From Alphaproteobacteria bacterium UBA4588 (GTDB taxonomy: Bacteria > Pseudomonadota > Alphaproteobacteria > Puniceispirillales > Puniceispirillaceae): 13,725 nt of DNA. The translations under genes were made by a program, and so were the position numbers. The notes under the pieces are model-generated. The model saw nothing but the letters and a program-made list of their open reading frames with translations, was not told where the DNA came from and did not search any database. Shown here in pieces: positions 7,324-13,725 of this stretch. Position 1 is the first letter of the stretch, and each line of letters starts with the position of its first letter. The stretch covers positions 28,424 to 42,148 of the forward strand of contig DGJU01000025.1 in the NCBI GenBank assembly GCA_002387605.1, written 5' to 3'.

Positions 7324-8589
7324 ATGATGAAACAGATGCAACCTGTCAGAGGGACGAGCGATCTTATCCCAGAGGAAAAAGCGCGCCAGAACCATGTTAT
7401 TTCAACAGCCCTAAATGTTGCTGAACGATATGGCTTTCGTGATATGGCAACGCCCATTTTTGAGTTTACAGAAGTATTTTCTCGCCCGCTTGGGGCAAGT
7501 TCTGATGTTGTCTCCAAAGAAACCTATACGTTCGAAGATAGGGGCGGCACTAGCCTTACATTACGCCCCGAAGGTACGGCGGCTGCAATGCGGGCTGTTA
7601 TTAGTAATGGTCTGACGCAAGCCCTGCCGCATCGCTGGTTCTATGCCGGCCCGATGTTCCGGTATGAACGGCCACAAAAGGGCAGAATGCGCCAGTTTCA
7701 TCAATTCGGCTGCGAGCTTATCGGGCCTCACTCTGCGTTGGCAGATGCTGAAATTATTGGCTGTGGTGCTCAGATTTTAGAGGAGCTTGGGGTTCTTGAT
7801 AAATGTGTTCTGCATCTGAATTCGCTTGGTGATACCCAGAGCCGGCAGAATTTTCGGGAAGCGCTTATTACGTATTTTAGCCGCTTTTCAGACGATTTAT
7901 CCGAAGATAGCCGCCGCCGCCTTGAAACAAACCCTTTGCGTATTCTTGATTCAAAGGATGATGGTGACCGTGCCCTTCTTGATGATGCACCGCGCTTGCC
8001 TGATTATCTCAGTGATGAAGCGCGCCGCCATTTTGACGGTGTGACAGCCGCTCTTGATGCTGCCTCTATTGGCTGGACGCATGACCCTTTGCTTGTCCGG
8101 GGGCTTGATTATTACGCTCATACGGCGTTCGAATTTGTAACAGACGCGCTCGGGGCGCAAGGCACTGTGCTTGGCGGTGGGCGTTATGATGGTCTGTCCG
8201 AAACATTGGGCGGGCCTGTTTTGCCGGCTGTTGGATTTGCTGCAGGCGTTGAACGCTTGGCGCTCCTAATTGAACAGCTGCACTTGCCTGGCTCTGACAT
8301 CGCTGTTTTGGCTGCTGATGAGACAGCAGAGGCAGCTAGTTTTGGGATAGCACAATCATTGCGACATGCCGGCCTATCAGCTGTTCAGCTGATGTCTGGC
8401 GCGATGGGTAAGAAGATGAAGCAGGCGCATAAGATGGGATGCCGGTTTGTGGTTATCCTTGGCGCTGATGAGCTTGCCCGCGATGTTGCTATCGTAAAGG
8501 ATATGCAAACTGGAACACAAAGCGACATTGCGCGCGCTTTGCTAAGTGATGCGATTACGCAAATGATGAAAGGGACAATCTCCGAATGA
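7324..8589 (+). CDS. hisS: Histidyl-tRNA synthetase
   Basis: This class II aminoacyl-tRNA synthetase charges tRNA-His with histidine in the cytoplasm. The 421-residue protein has the expected length. Visible elements are the opening PVRGTSDLIPEE (7-18), the TLRPEGTAAAMR region (79-90), motif 2 HRWFYAGPMFRYERPQKGR (103-121), the histidine-specific signatures VRGLDYY (258-264) and GGGRYDGL (284-291), and motif 3 VGFAAGVERLAL (303-314). A C-terminal anticodon-binding domain follows from about 325. Two adjacent ATGs (7324 and 7327) are possible starts. AGAAGGA at 7313-7319 is 4 nt from the first and 7 nt from the second, so the true protein may be one residue shorter. The gene is 25 bp downstream of ispG, and its stop overlaps the prfA start as ATGA. 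Confidence 0.98.
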   Translation: MMKQMQPVRGTSDLIPEEKARQNHVISTALNVAERYGFRDMATPIFEFTEVFSRPLGASSDVVSKETYTFEDRGGTSLTLRPEGTAAAMRAVISNGLTQALPHRWFYAGPMFRYERPQKGRMRQFHQFGCELIGPHSALADAEIIGCGAQILEELGVLDKCVLHLNSLGDTQSRQNFREALITYFSRFSDDLSEDSRRRLETNPLRILDSKDDGDRALLDDAPRLPDYLSDEARRHFDGVTAALDAASIGWTHDPLLVRGLDYYAHTAFEFVTDALGAQGTVLGGGRYDGLSETLGGPVLPAVGFAAGVERLALLIEQLHLPGSDIAVLAADETAEAASFGIAQSLRHAGLSAVQLMSGAMGKKMKQAHKMGCRFVVILGADELARDVAIVKDMQTGTQSDIARALLSDAITQMMKGTISE

Positions 8590-9659
8590 GCCTTGACCAG
8601 AATATGGAAAAAGTACTGGCACGACGTGAAGAAATTGAATCACAATTATCACAGTCTGGCTCACTTTCATCAGATGAGTTAACAAAATTATCGCGTGAAT
8701 TAGCAGAAGTTCGGCCTGTCGCTGAGCAGGTTGTTGTTGTGCGCCACTTGGCCCAGGCACTTGCTGATGCACGGCAGATGATAGAAGAAGAGGGCGCTGA
8801 TCCTGAGATGGCTGAAATGGCCGAAGCTGAAATTTCAGAGCTTGGCCCGCAACTCACCGAAGCTGAACATGACCTAAAACTTCTGCTTCTACCTAAAGAT
8901 ACCGATGATTCGCGAAATGCCATTTTAGAAGTGCGCGCCGGAACCGGCGGTGATGAAGCTGCTTTATTTGCGGCTGACTTATTTGGCATGTATCAACGCA
9001 CAGCATCGCGTTATGGCTGGAAATTTGAGGTCATGGAAATCTCTGAGACAGGGATTGGCGGTTATAAAGAAGCGACAGCGAATATTTCTGGACAGGATGT
9101 GTTTGCGCGGCTGAAGTTTGAATCAGGTGTGCACCGGGTTCAGCGTGTTCCTGAAACTGAAACAGGGGGCAGAATTCATACCTCGGCCGCAACAGTTGCT
9201 GTTCTGCCAGAAGCTCAGGATGTTGATATTGAGGTTTCTGAATCAGATTTGCGTGTTGATGTATTCCGTGCCTCAGGTCCAGGCGGACAGTCAGTAAACA
9301 CAACTGATTCAGCTGTTCGGATTACCCATCTTCCCACCGGCATAGTTGTTAGTCAGCAGGATGAAAAATCGCAGCATAAAAACCGTGCCAAAGCGATGAA
9401 AATCCTGCGTGCCCGTATTTATGATGCAGAGCGCGCCCGCCAGCAGGCAGAACGCGCAGCATCACGCAAAGGACAGGTAGGGTCTGGTGACAGGTCAGAG
9501 CGCATTCGGACCTATAATTTTCCGCAAGGCCGCGTCACAGATCACCGTATCAATTTCACCCTTTATAAGCTTGATAAGGTGCTCGCCGGAGAAGCTATTG
9601 ATGAGGTGATTGATGCCCTTGCATCAGAAGATCAGGCAGCCCGTCTGGCAGATGGATAG
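8586..9659 (+). CDS. prfA: Peptide chain release factor 1
   Basis: RF1 recognises UAA and UAG stop codons on the ribosome and triggers release of the finished peptide. The 357-residue protein is full length. The N-terminal domain is an acidic helical bundle (1-105). EVRAGTGGDEAALF (115-128) is the family signature. The stop-codon recognition tripeptide is in the P-x-T form typical of RF1 (PET, 189-191), within HRVQRVPETETGGRIHTSAA; RF2 would have SPF. The catalytic GGQ is at 233-235 in RASGPGGQSVNTTDSAVR. The start ATG overlaps the hisS stop by ATGA, so translation is probably coupled. The next gene, prmC, encodes the enzyme that methylates the GGQ glutamine (Q235). No RF2-like programmed frameshift signal is expected or seen. 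Confidence 0.98.
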   Translation: MSLDQNMEKVLARREEIESQLSQSGSLSSDELTKLSRELAEVRPVAEQVVVVRHLAQALADARQMIEEEGADPEMAEMAEAEISELGPQLTEAEHDLKLLLLPKDTDDSRNAILEVRAGTGGDEAALFAADLFGMYQRTASRYGWKFEVMEISETGIGGYKEATANISGQDVFARLKFESGVHRVQRVPETETGGRIHTSAATVAVLPEAQDVDIEVSESDLRVDVFRASGPGGQSVNTTDSAVRITHLPTGIVVSQQDEKSQHKNRAKAMKILRARIYDAERARQQAERAASRKGQVGSGDRSERIRTYNFPQGRVTDHRINFTLYKLDKVLAGEAIDEVIDALASEDQAARLADG

Positions 9660-9697
9660 GCCGGAAAATAGCGACGGGCCACCCCAGAGGTGAAATA

Positions 9698-10585
9698 ATG
9701 AGCCTCCAGATTACACCATCATCAGACATCCGCTCGGCACGGCCTTTGATAAGCCTGCTTGCTGGTAGGCTGACACAAAGCGCAAGCCCCAGGCTGGATG
9801 CAAGCTGGCTGCTTGGCCTGTCACTTGGCCGGGATATAGCTGTTCAGGGTCACGAGGATATCTGTCTTGATGTGGATGCGTGCGCGCGCCTTGGCGCTCT
9901 TATGGCGCGCCGCATGAAGGGTGAGCCTGTTTCGCGGTTGCGTGGCAAGCGAGAATTCTGGTCACATGATTTTTATCTGAATGAGGCTACTCTTGACCCC
10001 CGCGCAGACACTGAATGTCTGGTTGCTGCGGCCTGCGCGTTTGCTGCCCTAAAACCGCAGGGTGCACGGCCTGCTCAGATACTGGATTTAGGTACAGGTT
10101 CAGGATGCATTCTGCTCTCGCTCCTCCTAGAACAGCCAGATGCGAAGGGTGTCGGAACCGATATAGCTGCGCTTGCTATTGCACAAGCACGGGCAAATGC
10201 CGCTATGTTGGGGGTGGCACCGCGTGCCGCCTTTCATCAGACGAGCTGGTGCGACCCTATCGCAGGCGTGTTTATGCCGGGCCTGTTTGATATCATAACA
10301 TCCAACCCGCCTTATATAGAGTCGCAGGCCTTGCTATCGGCAGATGTTGCTGATTATGACCCGCATCACGCCCTTTTTGCGGGTGCTGATGGCCTTGATG
10401 ACTACCGGACATTATTACCGCGCCTGCCGGCTCTTATGCATCGACATGCTCGGGCCTTTATTGAGATAGGATCAACCCAGAAAGACGCGGTCAGCGCGCT
10501 TGCTATAGAGAGCGGTTTGGCTGTTTGTGGCATTGAATTGGATTTTTCTGGACGAGACCGATGTCTCATTCTCACCTGTGAGTAA
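9698..10585 (+). CDS. prmC: Release factor glutamine methyltransferase PrmC (HemK)
   Basis: PrmC transfers a methyl group from S-adenosylmethionine to the side-chain amide of the glutamine in the GGQ loop of RF1 and RF2, which improves termination. The protein has 295 residues. A helical N-terminal domain (1-85) includes RLDASWLLG and RRMKGEPVSRLRGKREFWSHDFYL (71-94), the usual junction with the catalytic domain. Motif I is ILDLGTGSGCILLSLL (128-143), the acidic residue is in GTDIAALAIA (153-162), and the substrate-binding NPPY is at 203-206. The catalytic domain closes near CGIELDFSGRDRCLIL. ATG 9698 has AGAGGTG upstream. The 38-bp gap after prfA supports cotranscription with its own substrate's gene. 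Confidence 0.97.
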   Translation: MSLQITPSSDIRSARPLISLLAGRLTQSASPRLDASWLLGLSLGRDIAVQGHEDICLDVDACARLGALMARRMKGEPVSRLRGKREFWSHDFYLNEATLDPRADTECLVAAACAFAALKPQGARPAQILDLGTGSGCILLSLLLEQPDAKGVGTDIAALAIAQARANAAMLGVAPRAAFHQTSWCDPIAGVFMPGLFDIITSNPPYIESQALLSADVADYDPHHALFAGADGLDDYRTLLPRLPALMHRHARAFIEIGSTQKDAVSALAIESGLAVCGIELDFSGRDRCLILTCE

Positions 10586-10726
10586 TTATTTCCTTGAAAT
10601 TACTTTTACAACATGGTCAAAAGAAACATAGCGCTTCGGGTTTAACCCCTGAAGCCCCAGACACATACCGACATATTTTTGTGGAAATTGTGCAGCCCTG
10701 ACTGAAATTATGGCAGTGAATTCTTA
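10586..10726. other. Spacer between prmC and the DUF4167 gene, with one hairpin
   Basis: The 141-bp gap has no coding signal. An 8-bp stem can form between GCTTCGGG (10633-10640) and CCCTGAAGC (10647-10655) with one bulged T and a 6-nt loop. No T tract follows directly; TTTTT appears about 20 nt later (10677-10681). It could be a weak terminator or processing element for the upstream run, but it could equally be incidental. I could not assign a promoter for the next gene. Confidence 0.25.
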
Positions 10727-11281
10727 ATGAGACAAAATCAAGCGCAGAATCAGAAGCGGTCACGCGGAAGAGGTCGCCGTACCGGTGGGTACGGTCAGAC
10801 AAATATCAACCGTAACACCACGTTCGAATCAAACGGTCCAGAAGGACGGTTAAGAGGGAACGCTCAACAGCTTTATGAAAAATATACAGCTCTTGCCAAT
10901 GATGCGAACACAGCAGGCGAGCGCATTTCTGCAGAAGCTTGTAGCCAGTTTGCTGATCATTATTACCGAATCAATCAGACGATTGTTATGGCAGCTGAAC
11001 AGCAACGTCGCACGCAAGACGAGCAGCGTGCTAGCCGCCGGCCAGTGCACGCATCTGCTGACGACGCATCAGATGATAGCAGTGCTGGCGATGCACCTGC
11101 ACCAGATGAGCAATCATCAGAGGCATCCTCATCCGACGAGTCTTCATCGGACGAGCCCTCATCAAATAAAACGTCATCAAATGAGAAGCCATCAGGCGAA
11201 AAGCCACCTCGCAAGGTAGCTGCCAGAAGGAAGCCAGCTAAAGGGCCAGAAGACGAAGACTCGTCTGAAGCTGTCGCCTGA
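10727..11281 (+). CDS. DUF4167 domain protein
   Basis: The first 100 residues match DUF4167, a domain I associate almost only with alphaproteobacteria and often found just after prfA-prmC. The N-terminus is very basic (QKRSRGRGRRTGGYG, 9-23), suggesting nucleic-acid contact. The conserved core is GPEGRLRGNAQQLYEKYTALANDA (37-60) and ISAEACSQFADHYYRI (67-82). After about residue 105 the protein is disordered and acidic. It includes six imperfect five-residue Ser/Asp/Glu units (131-160), then a basic patch (PRKVAARRKPAKG, 161-173) and an acidic tail. The ATG at 10727 fits the family opening MRQ. Its Shine-Dalgarno is weak, and a five-codon frame ending TAATG overlaps it, possibly by chance. A role in RNA handling is only a guess from charge and domain type. 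The stop is 16 bp from the convergent MOSC gene. Confidence 0.88.
   Translation: MRQNQAQNQKRSRGRGRRTGGYGQTNINRNTTFESNGPEGRLRGNAQQLYEKYTALANDANTAGERISAEACSQFADHYYRINQTIVMAAEQQRRTQDEQRASRRPVHASADDASDDSSAGDAPAPDEQSSEASSSDESSSDEPSSNKTSSNEKPSGEKPPRKVAARRKPAKGPEDEDSSEAVA
11117..11206 (+). repeat. Six degenerate 15-nt repeats within the DUF4167 gene
   Basis: Six consecutive 15-nt units encode SEASS, SDESS, SDEPS, SNKTS, SNEKP and SGEKP. Each begins with a TCN serine codon and most have Asp/Asn then Glu. The units are diverged at the base level, but the periodicity is exact. The block forms a hydrophilic, probably disordered tail. Confidence 0.7.
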
Positions 11282-11297
11282 TAAGCGTTTAGAAGGT

Positions 11298-12065
11298 TTA
11301 TTCTGTGAGCTGATAGCTGTCGCCGCACCGGATCGTACCGGGCGTGGTGATGCGCGCAAACATGCCAAGGTCACTATGATTATAGTGGGTGCGCATCATG
11401 CCTAGTAAATCTGTATCTGATGTGGCTGTGTCCGGGTCTACGCTGATAGCAGCGCAGCGCCCAACAGGCTCTATTATCTCTAGGGTAACTGACCCTATTG
11501 TTATGATACGTCCCGCCCAGTCCAGCTCTTCGAAGGGCGTTTCTGTTTCAAGCACGAGGTTCAAACGGAATCGCCGGTTATCAGGTGGCGTAGAAGTAAG
11601 TGCCCCAAAATCTGTAAGGGAAGCACTGCCACCAAGTGAAATCCAAGGTGCGGGTGTATCTGTATAAGCCTCACCGCTAAGCCGGCAAAGACGGGGCTGG
11701 CCCAGAAAGATTTCTGGCTGGCGTTCATAAAGTGCTTCCATAAGAGGTGTGGCAGCGTTAGCAGGCGCCCGCATGATTTCTATGCCGTAATGCAGCAATA
11801 TCAACTGCTCATGGCCCTCATCCGGCAAAAGCTGCCATCCAGCAACGCCGCTGGCAGCGCAAAGCTGAATAAAATGACGCTTATTCATCCAGCCAGTGCC
11901 AAGCTTTTTATGGGTGATGGGTGAGCCGGTTGTAATGGCATATTCGCGGTCACCCGGCAGGCAGGCATTAGCCAAAAGAGCGCAGGATTCAAGCGTTTCT
12001 CCAGCGAAACCCTTTACCGGAAAGCGCCAGATTGACTGAAGCGTTCTGGTGAGCTCATGCGTCAT
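11298..12065 (-). CDS. MOSC domain protein (YcbX-like, MOSC_N plus MOSC)
   Basis: The 255-residue protein has the two-part MOSC architecture. The N-terminal beta-barrel motif is SIWRFPVKGFAGETLESCALL (about 11-31) followed by PGDREYAI (37-44). The C-terminal MOSC domain includes NRRFRLNLVLET (163-174) and the conserved cysteine in EPVGRCAAISVDPDT (199-213, C204), then MRTHYNHSDLGMFARI (224-239). The MOSC cysteine is the expected molybdenum cofactor ligand. Studied relatives (YcbX, mARC) reduce N-hydroxylated compounds. Whether this protein binds the cofactor or has that activity cannot be read from sequence alone. No fused ferredoxin domain is present, so an electron partner would be separate. 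Its ATG overlaps the stop of the upstream peptidase gene by one base (TAATG), which suggests coupled translation. Confidence 0.88.
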   Translation of the reverse strand: MTHELTRTLQSIWRFPVKGFAGETLESCALLANACLPGDREYAITTGSPITHKKLGTGWMNKRHFIQLCAASGVAGWQLLPDEGHEQLILLHYGIEIMRAPANAATPLMEALYERQPEIFLGQPRLCRLSGEAYTDTPAPWISLGGSASLTDFGALTSTPPDNRRFRLNLVLETETPFEELDWAGRIITIGSVTLEIIEPVGRCAAISVDPDTATSDTDLLGMMRTHYNHSDLGMFARITTPGTIRCGDSYQLTE

Positions 12066-13675
12066 TATTTGTCCAGAGCTGCTTGTTCAACAGCCTTTTT
12101 TGAATGGGATCGGAAAGGCGTGTCGCTAATTTGGCTTTCAAGCAAGGCGATGCTGGCCAAGAAGTCATCACGTTCAGAGTCAGGAAGCCCCTCTGCGGTC
12201 GGCAATTGCACTGTCAGAGGATTGAGCTGCCGGTTATTCACCATGATTTCATAATGAAGATGCGGCCCTGTGGAGCGCCCGGTGCTGCCAACAAAGCCAA
12301 TAACATCGCCCTGTTCCACATAACGTCCAACAACAGCACGAGACGCTATACGTGACATATGAGCATATGCGGTTTTGTAAGTACTGTTATGCCGAATCCG
12401 GATATATTTGCCATAATTCCCGTTCCAGCCCGATGATTCGACAACACCCGAACCAGCTGCCAGTATTGGCGTTCCTTTTGGCACGGCGAAATCGATACCG
12501 CGATGCATGGCACTAAACCCTGTTACAGGGTGTCTGCGCACGCCAAACCCTGAGCTTAAGCGGGCACCGTTTACGGGCGTGCGCATTAATGTGCGGACGG
12601 CTGAGTTACCGTTACGATCATACCAGCTGGTTTTTCCTGTCGCTGACACATGACGGAAAAACTCTATCTTATTGCCAGACAAAATAATGCCGGCATAAAT
12701 AAGCTCTCCAGATGATAATTCAGTACCTGTTAACGCATCGACTGTTTTTTCATAAATCAATTCGAACTGGTCATTTGGGCGAATCTGGCGCTGAAAGTCG
12801 ACAGAAAAGCCCATAACGCGAACAAATTCATCCAAAGTAGTCGGCGGTATCTTCACCTGACTGGCAGACCGATAAAGAGAATAATCTATAATATTTCCAG
12901 ATTGTACAAGCTGGCTGCTCAGGGGCCTAAGCGCCTTGAGGGATATCCAGCCCCCTAATTCCTCGGATTTTAAGGCGAACAAATCAAGATATGCCCCGTC
13001 ACGTCCCGATAGGCCAGAGCGTTTGAGGCGCGGCACATGCACTTGAAGGGCTGTTACAGCCTCATCACTATCGAATCCGAGGGTAAATTTTGTTCCTATC
13101 TGAAGACGCCGAAGGTCCATCTGGACAGCGAGCGCTTTGGAAATGGCGGACCGGGCCTGAGCTGGCGCGCCGCCCCGTGCGAGCAATTTTGCCAAAGTAT
13201 CACCCTTAGCCATTGTAACTGTTACTTCAGACAGCAGCTCTTGGTTTGTTTCACGCCGCACCATCTCTGTAAGGCTCGCAGCTGATTCCGGTAGAATGGC
13301 ACTAAGGGCCGGGCGATTCGTCGGTAATGCAATATCAACAATTTCACCGCCCCATGCTTCGATAAAATCAGGTCGTGGTTGGGGGGTAAGGTCACGACTC
13401 TTCTCATGCCAGGCTGATTGCTCTGTAAGGGATGAGGTGTCGGATGGAATAATGCTTTGTAGGGATACTGATAGTGGAGCACCATGCGAATCGGCAGATA
13501 CTGGCACGTTACTGTTCACACCGGCAGCATATCCATGCGCACTGGCGATAATAAGACAGCTTGTAGCAAGCGATAAGATGGCAGACCGATTATGTCTGAT
13601 TCTGGTAAACACAGTGTTGATTCGGTCCAAAACAAATCTCGCATATTGATAAAGTGCGTTAGGCGATGAGCCCAT
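12065..13675 (-). CDS. M23 family metallopeptidase (LytM-type, probably periplasmic murein endopeptidase)
   Basis: The 536-residue protein has a basic N-terminus, then a hydrophobic segment (about 31-50, SAILSLATSCLIIASAHGYA) that could be a signal peptide or anchor. It then has a LysM/OapA-like segment (about 150-200, with VTVTMAKGDTLAKLLARGGA), a middle domain, and a C-terminal M23 domain (about 370-490). The zinc and catalytic residues are all present: H391 and D395 in MHRGIDFA, H439 in AYAHMS, and H472 and H474 in GPHLHYE. The flanking SSGFGVRRHP is also typical. The complete active site implies a real peptidoglycan endopeptidase, similar in layout to MepM, rather than a catalytically dead EnvC/NlpD-type activator. 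ATG 13675 is the longest start but has no clear Shine-Dalgarno; a later start before the hydrophobic segment is possible. The gene is followed directly by the MOSC gene. Confidence 0.93.
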   Translation of the reverse strand: MGSSPNALYQYARFVLDRINTVFTRIRHNRSAILSLATSCLIIASAHGYAAGVNSNVPVSADSHGAPLSVSLQSIIPSDTSSLTEQSAWHEKSRDLTPQPRPDFIEAWGGEIVDIALPTNRPALSAILPESAASLTEMVRRETNQELLSEVTVTMAKGDTLAKLLARGGAPAQARSAISKALAVQMDLRRLQIGTKFTLGFDSDEAVTALQVHVPRLKRSGLSGRDGAYLDLFALKSEELGGWISLKALRPLSSQLVQSGNIIDYSLYRSASQVKIPPTTLDEFVRVMGFSVDFQRQIRPNDQFELIYEKTVDALTGTELSSGELIYAGIILSGNKIEFFRHVSATGKTSWYDRNGNSAVRTLMRTPVNGARLSSGFGVRRHPVTGFSAMHRGIDFAVPKGTPILAAGSGVVESSGWNGNYGKYIRIRHNSTYKTAYAHMSRIASRAVVGRYVEQGDVIGFVGSTGRSTGPHLHYEIMVNNRQLNPLTVQLPTAEGLPDSERDDFLASIALLESQISDTPFRSHSKKAVEQAALDK

Positions 13676-13685
13676 AATTAAGAAG

Positions 13686-13719
13686 TAACGCTATGTCAGA
13701 AAACATAGGCATAACGCTA
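13686..13719 (-). promoter_or_regulatory. Operator-like repeat cluster upstream of the M23 peptidase gene
   Basis: Two exact copies of TAACGCTA (13686-13693 and 13712-13719, + strand) lie 26 bp apart. Between them, and sharing bases with the first, is the inverted repeat CTATGT-N6-ACATAG (13691-13708). The cluster ends just upstream of the peptidase start (13675). This looks like a protein-binding site or an overlapping promoter region, but I recognise no known regulator motif. The window ends six bases beyond the second copy, so any upstream gene is out of view. Confidence 0.35.
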
Positions 13720-13725
13720 ATAGGC

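Noticed and set aside
8555..8989. 144-codon open frame on the - strand, rich in serine
   Set aside because: It is antisense to the start of prfA. Its serine-rich, low-complexity reading is what the reverse complement of the Glu/Ala/Leu-rich RF1 N-terminal helices produces, and it has no recognisable domain.
10975..11328. 117-codon open frame on the - strand, rich in Ser/Asp
   Set aside because: It mirrors the Ser/Asp/Glu repeat codons of the DUF4167 gene on the opposite strand and runs into the MOSC gene 3' end. No independent coding signal is seen.
13535..13585. Lipoprotein signal (ATSC) in the M23 peptidase N-terminus
   Set aside because: The residue three before the cysteine is Ala rather than Leu/Val/Ile, and the hydrophobic stretch continues after the cysteine, so a lipobox is not convincing.
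13296..13649. 117-codon open frame on the + strand over the peptidase 5' end
   Set aside because: It is antisense to the M23 gene, has no recognisable motif, and its composition is that of a reversed signal/linker region.

Overview
This window reads as ordinary chromosomal housekeeping DNA from an alphaproteobacterium. The evidence is the set of genes and their order: a DUF1178 protein, a ubiG/lysC divergent pair, prfA-prmC followed by a DUF4167 protein, and a rodZ-ispG-hisS block. The moderate base composition and the compact, short-spaced genes would suit a marine group such as SAR116-like bacteria, but that placement is inference. I see no rRNA, tRNA, insertion sequence, phage gene or CRISPR array.

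Layout. Positions 1-2034 (+) hold the C-terminal three quarters of secA, cut by the window edge. A DUF1178 zinc-ribbon gene follows (2100-2657, +) and meets ubiG (2661-3422, -) tail to tail. A 164-bp divergent spacer separates ubiG from lysC (3587-4807, +). Downstream of lysC lies a run of + strand genes: rodZ-like (4953-6044), ispG (6168-7298), hisS (7324-8589), prfA (8586-9659), prmC (9698-10585) and a DUF4167 gene (10727-11281). The last two genes are on the - strand and convergent with this run: an M23 metallopeptidase (12065-13675) and a MOSC-domain gene (11298-12065), joined by a TAATG stop/start overlap.

How the genes work together. PrmC methylates the GGQ glutamine of release factor 1, encoded immediately upstream by prfA, and hisS overlaps prfA by ATGA, so hisS-prfA-prmC is a translation module. 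IspG (isoprenoid precursors) and UbiG (ubiquinone) act on connected pathways but are in separate transcription units. RodZ and the M23 peptidase both concern cell-wall shape and turnover. SecA drives protein export, including that of the M23 enzyme if its N-terminal segment is a signal.

I found no convincing undescribed system. The items most worth a second look are modest: a possible internal start in lysC that would yield a separate regulatory beta subunit; 15-nt tandem repeats in two unrelated small genes; a direct/inverted repeat cluster upstream of the peptidase gene; mutually exclusive hairpins between rodZ and ispG; and a tiny leader ORF overlapping the DUF1178 start.
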